Shown here in pieces: positions 8,150-14,980 of a stretch of 64,000 nucleotides of DNA. Under the pieces are notes generated by a model, which made no database searches, had not been told where the DNA came from, and saw only the letters and a list, made by a program, of their open reading frames with translations. Position 1 is the stretch's first letter, and every line of letters begins with the position of its first letter. A program made the translations under genes and the position numbers. Source of the DNA: Mycolicibacterium arenosum (lineage in GTDB: Bacteria > Actinomycetota > Actinomycetes > Mycobacteriales > Mycobacteriaceae); the NCBI RefSeq assembly GCF_024320865.1, contig NZ_JANDBD010000011.1, positions 62,001 to 126,000 of the forward strand. Direction: 5' to 3'.

Positions 8150-9456
8150 GTGGTGAGCTCCCCGATGACGTCGGCGAGTGCGCGCCCGACGTCGAAGTGG
8201 TGGCGGCGGTCGGTGACGACGGTACGCCCGTCGACGACGACGTCCGTGACATCGGCTGCCGAGGCGGCGAAGACCACGTTCTCCGCAGTGGGGCCGCCGC
8301 CCGCGGTGCGCACGGAGGCCAGGTCGACGGCGACCAGGTCGGCCCGCGCGCCGGGGGCGATCCGGCCCGCGTTCGCCCAGCCGAGCGCACGCTGACCGTC
8401 GACGGTCGCGGCGTCGAGCAGTCGGGTCGCGGAGACGACGCCGCGACGCCGGCTCGCGAGACGCTCGTCGAGTTCGACGGCCCTGGCCTCCTCCAGCAGG
8501 TCGATCATCGCGTGGCTGTCGCTGCCGAGACTGAACATGCCGTCGAGTAGCGCTGGGGCAGGTCCGATTCCGTCGCCGAGGTCGCGTTCGGTGGTGGGGC
8601 AGAAACACGTCCCGGTGGCGGTTGCGCGCATGTCGGCGACGTCCTGATCGGTCAGGTGCGTCGCGTGCACGGCTGTGGTGCGCGGCCCGAGAACGCCGTG
8701 CTCGCGCAGCAGCGCCGTCGGAGTGCAGCCGTACGCGGCCAGGCACTGCTCGACCTCGGCGACCTGCTCGCTGGAGTGGACGTGCAGCGGGGCGTCGCGC
8801 GCGCCGGCCCACGCCGCAACCCGCGACATCTCCACGGGCGGCACGGCCCGCACGGAATGCACTGCGGCCCCGACGATCACGTGACCCGGAACGGTCAGCG
8901 CGTCGACTCGCTGCGCCCAGCGCTCGGCGTCCCCGTCGCCGAATCGCAGCTGCGGACCCTCGAGGGGGCTTCCGGCCGGGGTGGCCGTCAGGTAGCAGGT
9001 GTCGAGCAGCGTGAGCCGGATTCCGGCGTCGGCCGCTGCCTCGACGAGCGCGTGCCCCATGGCGTTGGGGTCGTCGTACGACCCGCCGCCGGGGCCGTGG
9101 TGCAGGTAGTGGAACTCGCCGACCGCGGTGACGCCCGCCAGTGCCATCTCGGCGTAGGTGGCTCGCGCCAGGGCCAGGTACGAATCCGGCGTGAGCCGCT
9201 CGGCGACGCGGTACATGGTCTCCCGCCACGTCCAGAACGACCCGCCGCCGCGCTGGGTGTGCGACCGCAGCGCGCGGTGGAAGACGTGCGAGTGCGCGTT
9301 CGCCAGACCGGGGATCACCAAGCCGGACAACCTCGTACCGGTCTCGGGACGGCCCGGCTCCACGGCGTCGATCACCCCGTCGGTGGCGGTGACGAGCACA
9401 CCGTCGGCGACGTGGCCGCCGACCCACGCGTGCTCGCACCACCAGGTGTCGCTCAC
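8146..9456 (-). CDS. hutF: formimidoylglutamate deiminase
   Basis: A 436-residue amidohydrolase-superfamily deiminase that converts N-formimino-L-glutamate to N-formyl-L-glutamate and ammonia, the pathway-II branch of histidine use. The metal motif HSH lies in LANAHSHVFHRAL (about residue 53 onward); the RGGGSFWTWRETMY segment is diagnostic of HutF. HVHSSEQVAEVEQCL and LGSDSHAMIDLLEEAR provide the later metal and catalytic residues. The start is a GTG at 9456 overlapping the stop of the M20 gene (GTGA). HutF makes formylglutamate, so a deformylase is required; see the upstream M20 gene. Confidence 0.94.
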   Translation of the reverse strand: MSDTWWCEHAWVGGHVADGVLVTATDGVIDAVEPGRPETGTRLSGLVIPGLANAHSHVFHRALRSHTQRGGGSFWTWRETMYRVAERLTPDSYLALARATYAEMALAGVTAVGEFHYLHHGPGGGSYDDPNAMGHALVEAAADAGIRLTLLDTCYLTATPAGSPLEGPQLRFGDGDAERWAQRVDALTVPGHVIVGAAVHSVRAVPPVEMSRVAAWAGARDAPLHVHSSEQVAEVEQCLAAYGCTPTALLREHGVLGPRTTAVHATHLTDQDVADMRATATGTCFCPTTERDLGDGIGPAPALLDGMFSLGSDSHAMIDLLEEARAVELDERLASRRRGVVSATRLLDAATVDGQRALGWANAGRIAPGARADLVAVDLASVRTAGGGPTAENVVFAASAADVTDVVVDGRTVVTDRRHHFDVGRALADVIGELTT

Positions 9457-10658
9457 CCGCTCACCCAGTCCGCCATCACGTCGGCGAGGGCTTCGGCGCC
9501 GCGCCTGCAGTCGGCGATCTCGGCGTACTCGTCGGGGGAGTGTGAGACGCCGGTCGGGTTGCGCACGAACAGCATTGCGGTCGGCACCTTCTCGGACAGC
9601 ACGCCCGCGTCGTGGCCGGCCTGGGTCGGCAGCACCGGCAGTTCACCCAGCGTGCGCATGATCCGTGCGCGCGGTCCGTCGGGGAAGACGACGGCCGGGC
9701 TGACGGACTCGATGTCGATGGTCACTGCGATACGGTCGTCGGATGTGGTTGCGTCCCGCATGATCGCCTCCACCATCGCCGCCAGCGTGTCCTCGTCGGC
9801 GGCGCGCGCGTCGAGCCACGCATCCAGCTGAGAAGGGATGGCGTTGGCGCCGTTGGGCGTGACGGTCAACTTGCCGAACGTGGCCACCGCCTGATGCAGG
9901 GTGGCCCGATCACGCGCGGCGCGCACCGTGGACGCGAACGCCAGCATCGGGTCGCGCCGGTCGACGAGCCGGGTGGTGCCCGCGTGATTGCCCTCGCCGC
10001 AGAACCGGAACCGCCAGCGTCCGTGCGGCCAGATCGCCGACGCCACCGCGACCGGCTTGTCCACCAGATCCAGCGCGCGGCCCTGCTCGACGTGCAACTC
10101 GACGTAGACCCCGACGCGGTCGACGAGGCCGGGATCGACGCCGACGTGCTCGGGATCGCGGCCCGCCTTCCGCAGCGCGTCGGCCAGCGATGTGCCGTCG
10201 GCGTCCCGCAGATTCAGGGCGCGCTCGGGAGTGACTGCACCGGTGGACAACTGGGACCCGACGCACGCGACGCCGAACCGGCCACCCTCCTCGTCCGAGA
10301 AGGCGACGACCGCCACCGGAATCCGCGGACCGACCCCGCGCGCGACGAGCAGGTCGATGGCCGCGAACGCCGACACGATGCCCAGCGGCCCGTCGAATGC
10401 CCCGCCGCCGGGCACGGAGTCCAGATGCGAGCCGGTGACGAACGCACCTCTTGGATCGCCGACCCAGCCCCTCGGCATCCACCACGCCCAGACGTTGCCG
10501 TTGCGGTCCTCCTCGACCGTCATGCCGCGGCGATCGGCCTCGTCGGTGAACCACTCGCGCAGCGTCAGGTCGGCCGTGGACCAGGCGAACCGCCGATAGC
10601 CGCCCGCGGGGTCGCGCCCGACGTCGAGAATGGACTCCCAGAGTCTGTCGAACGTCAT
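9453..10658 (-). CDS. M20-family amidohydrolase, probable N-formylglutamate deformylase
   Basis: A 401-residue M20/AmaB-type metallo-amidohydrolase of the allantoate/N-carbamoyl amino-acid hydrolase group. Di-metal site marks are TGSHLDSVPGGGAFDGPLG (ligands H and D), SDEEGGRFG (the EE pair) and LHVEQGRALD; GEGNHAGTTRL and the C-terminal GVSHSPDEYAE supply other conserved histidines. By sequence alone it could be an allantoate or carbamoyl-amino-acid hydrolase. Its place inside the hut operon, overlapped by hutU (ATGA) and hutF (GTGA), and the absence of a classical HutG in the window, point to release of formate from N-formyl-L-glutamate. The family is certain; the substrate is inferred from context. 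Confidence 0.8.
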   Translation of the reverse strand: MTFDRLWESILDVGRDPAGGYRRFAWSTADLTLREWFTDEADRRGMTVEEDRNGNVWAWWMPRGWVGDPRGAFVTGSHLDSVPGGGAFDGPLGIVSAFAAIDLLVARGVGPRIPVAVVAFSDEEGGRFGVACVGSQLSTGAVTPERALNLRDADGTSLADALRKAGRDPEHVGVDPGLVDRVGVYVELHVEQGRALDLVDKPVAVASAIWPHGRWRFRFCGEGNHAGTTRLVDRRDPMLAFASTVRAARDRATLHQAVATFGKLTVTPNGANAIPSQLDAWLDARAADEDTLAAMVEAIMRDATTSDDRIAVTIDIESVSPAVVFPDGPRARIMRTLGELPVLPTQAGHDAGVLSEKVPTAMLFVRNPTGVSHSPDEYAEIADCRRGAEALADVMADWVSG

Positions 10659-12337
10659 CGGTGGTCCTGCATCGGGATTCGCACACCGCGCTCGGCCGCG
10701 ACCCGGGTGGCGTGCTCGTAGCCCGCGTCGACGTGCCTGATGACGCCCATGCCGGGGTCGTTCGTCAGCACCCGCTCCAGCTTCTGCGCCGCCAGCGCCG
10801 TCCCGTCGGCCACGCACACCTGGCCCGCGTGGATGGAGCGGCCCATGCCGACGCCGCCGCCGTGGTGGATGGACACCCAGGAGGCGCCCGACGCGGTGTT
10901 GACGAGCGCGTTGAGCAGCGGCCAGTCGGCGATCGCGTCGGAGCCGTCCAGCATGGCCTCGGTCTCGCGGTAGGGCGACGCGACCGAACCGGAGTCCAGG
11001 TGGTCGCGGCCGATCACGATCGGCGCGGACAGTTCACCGGAGGCGACCATCTCGTTGAACTTCAAACCAGCCCGGTGACGTTCGCCGTAACCGAGCCAGC
11101 AGATGCGGGCGGGCAGGCCCTCGAACTCGACGCGCTCACCCGCCATGGTGATCCAGCGCTTGAGGTGTTGATTGTCGGGGAAGAGTTCGAGGATCGCCCT
11201 GTCGGTCGCGGCGATGTCCTTCGGGTCACCGGACAGGGCGGCCCACCGGAACGGGCCGAGGCCCTCCTCGAACTGCGGGCGGATGTAGGCGGGGACGAAG
11301 CCGGGGAAGTCGAATGCCCGGTCGTAACCGGCTTTCCGGGCCTCGTCGCGGATCGAGTTGCCGTAGTCGAAGACCTCGGCGCCCTTATCGAGGAAGCCGA
11401 CCATCGCGGCGACGTGCTTGGCCATCGACGCCTGTGCCTGCTCGGTGAAGTACGCCGGATCCTTCTCCGACAGCGCCTTCATGTCCTCCAGTGCGACGCC
11501 GAGAGGCAGGTACGACAGGGGATCGTGTGCCGACGTCTGATCGGTGACGATGTCGATCGGTGCGTTCCGGTCGAGCAGCGCGGGGAAGATCTCGGCGGCG
11601 TTGCCGACGACGCCGATCGACAACGGCCGCTTGGCATCCCGCGCCTCAACGGCCCTGGCCAGCGCGTCGTCCAGGTCGGTGGCCTTGACGTCGAGGTAGC
11701 GCTTCGCGATGCGGCGGTCGATGCGGCTCTCGTCGACGTCGACGCAGATCGCGACGCCCTCGTTCATGGTGACCGCGAGGGGTTGGGCGCCGCCCATGCC
11801 GCCGACGCCGCCGGTGAGCGTGATGGTGCCCGCGAGGGATCCGTTGCTGTGCTCATGCCGACCGGAGGCCGCGAACTTCTTCGCGATCGCGCCGAACGTC
11901 TCGTAGGTGCCCTGCAGGATGCCCTGGGTGCCGATGTAGATCCACGATCCCGCGGTCATCTGGCCGTACATCGTCAGCCCGGCGGCCTCGAGCTCGCGGA
12001 ACTTCTCCCAGTTCGCCCATTCGCCAACGAGATTCGAGTTCGCGATGAGGACTCGCGGCGACCACTCGTGGGTGCGGAAGACGCCGACCGGCTTGCCGGA
12101 CTGCACCAGCATGGTCTCGTCGTCGTCGAGCGTGCGCAGCGTCGCGACGATCGCGTCGAACGCCTCCCAGTTGCGCGCCGCTTTGCCGGTACCGCCGTAG
12201 ACGACGAGTTCGTCGGGGTGCTCGGCGACCTCGGGATCGAGGTTGTTCATCAGCATCCGCAGAGCGGCTTCCTGCTGCCAGCCCTTGCAGGAGAGTTCGG
12301 TGCCGCGCGGTGCGCGAACTGTGCGTGCCTGTGACAT
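10655..12337 (-). CDS. hutU: urocanate hydratase
   Basis: A 560-residue urocanase (family about 555), adding water to urocanate to give imidazolone propionate with tightly bound NAD as electrophile. The NAD-site region GGVGGMGGAQPLAVTMNEG and the urocanase stretches YGGTGKAARNWEAF, LIANSNLVGEWANWEKF and WVSIHHGGGVGMGRSIHAG are all present. First gene of the hut operon: the ATG at 12337 gives the expected N terminus, and a 16-bp palindrome 55 nt upstream is a likely regulator site. The stop overlaps the M20 gene start as ATGA. Confidence 0.96.
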   Translation of the reverse strand: MSQARTVRAPRGTELSCKGWQQEAALRMLMNNLDPEVAEHPDELVVYGGTGKAARNWEAFDAIVATLRTLDDDETMLVQSGKPVGVFRTHEWSPRVLIANSNLVGEWANWEKFRELEAAGLTMYGQMTAGSWIYIGTQGILQGTYETFGAIAKKFAASGRHEHSNGSLAGTITLTGGVGGMGGAQPLAVTMNEGVAICVDVDESRIDRRIAKRYLDVKATDLDDALARAVEARDAKRPLSIGVVGNAAEIFPALLDRNAPIDIVTDQTSAHDPLSYLPLGVALEDMKALSEKDPAYFTEQAQASMAKHVAAMVGFLDKGAEVFDYGNSIRDEARKAGYDRAFDFPGFVPAYIRPQFEEGLGPFRWAALSGDPKDIAATDRAILELFPDNQHLKRWITMAGERVEFEGLPARICWLGYGERHRAGLKFNEMVASGELSAPIVIGRDHLDSGSVASPYRETEAMLDGSDAIADWPLLNALVNTASGASWVSIHHGGGVGMGRSIHAGQVCVADGTALAAQKLERVLTNDPGMGVIRHVDAGYEHATRVAAERGVRIPMQDHR

Positions 12338-12391
12338 GCGTTCAGCACACCCGACCGGGCGCCGTTGCTCCAGGGCCATTCGGCAGCTAGT

Positions 12392-12407
12392 GTCTCGTAT
12401 CCGAGAC
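12392..12407. promoter_or_regulatory. candidate hut operator upstream of hutU
   Basis: GTCTCG-TATC-CGAGAC, a perfect 6-bp inverted repeat, 55 nt upstream of the hutU start. It matches the site at 13270-13285 in 13 of 16 positions. Both sites face hut promoters and flank the IclR gene, so they are probably where that regulator binds. Confidence 0.68.
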
Positions 12408-12414
12408 GTCGTGA

Positions 12415-12459
12415 ACTGCGGGTGCGAATCCGCGCTGACCGCGGGTTCGCACACGCAGG
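12415..12459. repeat. 45-nt dyad repeat, copy B
   Basis: Reverse-orientation copy of the element at 4698-4742. CTGCG and GTGCGAA (left) pair with TTCGCAC and CGCAG (right) around CCGCG/CGCGG. It lies in the leader of the IclR gene, ending 19 nt before its GTG, so its folding in RNA could influence iclR translation. Confidence 0.72.
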
Positions 12460-12477
12460 TCGCCGAGGGAGGTGCGC

Positions 12478-13275
12478 GTGTCCAGCACGTCGCCCGCCGT
12501 CGGTCGGGCCCTCGACGTGCTGCTCTACCTCGCGGGCAAATCCGGCCCGGTGTCCGGCGCCGCGGTGGCACGCGACCTGAAGATCCCGCGCTCGTCGACC
12601 TATCACCTGCTCGACGTGTTGATCGCGCGCGGCTTCGTCGTCCACTTCCCCGACGAGCGCACGTACGGGCTGGGTATGGCGGCCTTCGAGATCGGATCCG
12701 CGTACCTACGGCACGAGCCGCTGGAGATGCTGGCGCGACCGGTGCTGCGGCGCCTCGTCGCGCAGGTGGGCGAAACCGCGCACCTCGGCGTGCTGCACGG
12801 TGCCGAGAGCCTGTACCTGCTCAAGGAGCAGCCGACGGTGGCGCGCATCCCGGTCACCCTGGTCACCGACGTCGGCGTGCGACTGCCCGCTCACCTCACC
12901 GCCAACGGGCGATCGATCCTGGTGCACCTGTCGGCGGCCCAGGTGCGGGCGCTGTTCCCGTCGAGCCGCGGGTTCGTCGACCGCACGGGGCAGGGGCCGG
13001 CCACCCTACCCGAGCTGCGACGGGTGCTGGCCGAGGAGCGTCGGCAGCGGTGGTCGGAGGAGGTCGGCCTGGTCACCGCGGGTCTGCAGTCGGTGGCCGC
13101 GTGCGCGTTCGACCACTCGGGGCGGCCCGCCGCGGCGATCAGCGTGACGTGGCGGCAGGACCGCACCCGCGCGTCGCGCACCTCGCTGGTGCGTGCGGTG
13201 CGCGCGGCGGCACGCGAGCTGACCTCGGCGTTGTCCGGCCGCGAACCCGACGGCTGGTTCGACGACGGAGTCTGA
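12478..13275 (+). CDS. IclR-family regulator of histidine utilisation
   Basis: A 265-residue IclR-type regulator. The winged HTH (about residues 5-65) contains GRALDVLLYLAGKSGPVSGA and KIPRSSTYHLLDVLI; the effector-binding domain follows (VGETAHLGVLHGAESLYLLKE, LTANGRSILVHLS, GLQSVAACAFDHSGRPAAAIS). I took the GTG at 12478 because GAGGGAGG (12465-12472) lies 5 nt upstream; the GTG at 12472 would sit inside that ribosome-binding site. It is divergent from hutU and just upstream of hutH, with matching palindromes at both promoters, so it is inferred to control hut. The likely ligand is histidine or urocanate. Confidence 0.88.
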   Translation: MSSTSPAVGRALDVLLYLAGKSGPVSGAAVARDLKIPRSSTYHLLDVLIARGFVVHFPDERTYGLGMAAFEIGSAYLRHEPLEMLARPVLRRLVAQVGETAHLGVLHGAESLYLLKEQPTVARIPVTLVTDVGVRLPAHLTANGRSILVHLSAAQVRALFPSSRGFVDRTGQGPATLPELRRVLAEERRQRWSEEVGLVTAGLQSVAACAFDHSGRPAAAISVTWRQDRTRASRTSLVRAVRAAARELTSALSGREPDGWFDDGV

Positions 13276-13285
13276 GATCCGAGAC
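13270..13285. promoter_or_regulatory. candidate hut operator upstream of hutH
   Basis: GTCTGAGATCCGAGAC, a variant of the hutU-side site (same ends and same spacer side), overlapping the iclR stop codon and 54 nt upstream of hutH. The near-equal distance to the regulated start (55 nt at hutU) supports a shared architecture. Confidence 0.62.
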
Positions 13286-13339
13286 GGTATGTGATTCGGA
13301 CCCGTTCGCCGGATCCGGGTCAGGCTCTAGGTTTGCGGC

Positions 13340-14875
13340 ATGACTGTCACCGTCGGCATCGGTCCCGTGAGCTTCGACGACGTCGTCGCGGTCGCCAGGA
13401 CCGCCGGCCGCGTGCAGCTCGCCGACGACGCCGCCGCGGCGGTCGAGGCGAGCCGACGCCACATCGAGGCGCTGGCCGCCGATCCCACCCCCGTGTACGG
13501 GGTGTCGACGGGATTCGGGGCGCTTGCCACTCGGCACATTCCGCTGGAGATGCGTACGGCGTTGCAGCGCAGCCTCATTCGCTCCCACGCCGCGGGGTCG
13601 GGCGCCGAGGTGGAGGCCGAGGTCGTGCGCGCGATGATGCTGCTGCGCCTCTCGACGCTCGCCAGCGGGCGCACCGGCGTGCGCCGCGAGACGGCCGAGG
13701 CCTACGTGAACCTGCTGTCGGCGGGCCTGACCCCGGTGGTGTACGAGTACGGAAGTCTCGGCTGCAGTGGCGATCTCGCCCCGCTGGCACACGTGGCGCT
13801 CGCGATCATGGGTGAGGGCCAGGTGCGGGATCGAACCGGGGCGCTACACGACACGGCGTCCGCACTCGCCGCTCACGGGCTGCGGCCCGTGGTGTTCGCC
13901 GAGAAGGAGGGCCTGGCGCTCATCAACGGCACCGACGGCATGCTCGGGCAACTGGTGCTGGCGCTCAACGATCTGGACAACCTGTTCCGGGTGGCCGACG
14001 TCGCGGCGGCCATGAGCGTGGAGGGCCAGCTGGGCACCGACCGGGTGTTCGCCGACGACCTGCAGCGGCTGCGCCCGCATCCCGGCCAGGCCGCGTCGGC
14101 CGCGAACATCAGGGCGCTGCTCGCCGACTCCGACATCGTCGCGAGCCACCGAAGCCCGGACTGCGCCCGCGTGCAGGACGCGTACTCGCTGCGCTGCTCG
14201 CCGCAGGTGGCGGGCGCGGGCCGCGACACCGCCGCGCACGCCAGGACCGTTGCCGAGCGTGAATTGGCAAGCGTCATCGACAATCCCGTCGTCACACCCG
14301 ACGGCCGCGTCGAGTCCAACGGCAACTTCCACGGCGCGCCGGTGGCCTACGTGCTCGACTTCCTGGCCATCGCCGTCGCCGACCTGGCGGGTATCAGCGA
14401 GCGGCGCACCGACCGTTTCCTCGACGTCGCCCGCAACCACGGGTTGAACGCGTTCCTCGCCGCCGACCCCGGCGTCGACAGCGGCCACATGATCGCCCAG
14501 TACACCCAGGCCGGCATCGTCTCCGAGCTCAAGCGGCTGGCGGTCCCGGCGAGTGCCGACTCGATCCCGTCGTCCGCCATGCAGGAGGACCACGTGTCGA
14601 TGGGGTGGTCGGCCGCCCGCAAGCTCCGGCGCGCCGTCGACGGGCTGTCGCGGGTGCTGGCCATCGAGGTGCTCACCGCGGCGCGCGCCCTCGACATGCG
14701 CGCCCCGCTGACCCCGTCGCCCGCGACCGGTGCGGTGGTCGCCGCGGTGCGGTCGGTGGTCGAGGGGCCGGGTCCGGACCGGTATCTGGCCCCCGAGATC
14801 GCGGCCGTCGTCGAGCTGGTGCAGTCCGGCGCGGTGGTCGCAGCGGCCGAGAGTGTGGTCGGGCACCTCGCCTGA
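13340..14875 (+). CDS. hutH: histidine ammonia-lyase
   Basis: A 511-residue HAL (family about 510), removing ammonia from L-histidine to give urocanate. Catalytic Tyr is Y53 in PVYGVSTGFGAL. The electrophilic MIO prosthetic group would form from C142-S143-G144 in GSLGCSGDLAPLAH; most HALs have Ala-Ser-Gly, and Cys-Ser-Gly is known from Streptomyces HutH. Other signatures are GTDGMLGQLVLAL, QDAYSLRCSPQV and ESNGNFHG. Transcribed opposite to the rest of hut, downstream of iclR, behind its own palindrome. Encoded ATG at 13340 with AGG about 8 nt upstream. Confidence 0.96.
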   Translation: MTVTVGIGPVSFDDVVAVARTAGRVQLADDAAAAVEASRRHIEALAADPTPVYGVSTGFGALATRHIPLEMRTALQRSLIRSHAAGSGAEVEAEVVRAMMLLRLSTLASGRTGVRRETAEAYVNLLSAGLTPVVYEYGSLGCSGDLAPLAHVALAIMGEGQVRDRTGALHDTASALAAHGLRPVVFAEKEGLALINGTDGMLGQLVLALNDLDNLFRVADVAAAMSVEGQLGTDRVFADDLQRLRPHPGQAASAANIRALLADSDIVASHRSPDCARVQDAYSLRCSPQVAGAGRDTAAHARTVAERELASVIDNPVVTPDGRVESNGNFHGAPVAYVLDFLAIAVADLAGISERRTDRFLDVARNHGLNAFLAADPGVDSGHMIAQYTQAGIVSELKRLAVPASADSIPSSAMQEDHVSMGWSAARKLRRAVDGLSRVLAIEVLTAARALDMRAPLTPSPATGAVVAAVRSVVEGPGPDRYLAPEIAAVVELVQSGAVVAAAESVVGHLA

Positions 14876-14892
14876 TTCCCGCGTTCTCTCGG

Positions 14893-14953
14893 CGCGAACG
14901 TTGGTTACCGTCACGCCATTTTGAAAAACGCGTATCGGTAACCAACGTTCGCG
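14893..14953. repeat. GTTGGTTACC hairpin family copy 2
   Basis: CGCGAACGTTGGTTACCG (14893-14910) pairs perfectly with its complement at 14936-14953 (18 bp) around a 25-nt AT-richer loop. The outer 16 nt equal those of the hairpin at 6919-6976. It lies between hutH and the mannosidase gene on the same strand, so it may end hut transcription. Confidence 0.78.
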
Positions 14954-14980
14954 GGGGACGGAAGTGGCTAGGGTGGCGGG

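Noticed and set aside
8146..9456. hutF read as a guanine deaminase or other amidohydrolase
   Set aside because: RGGGSFWTWRE and the hut operon context identify formimidoylglutamate deiminase.
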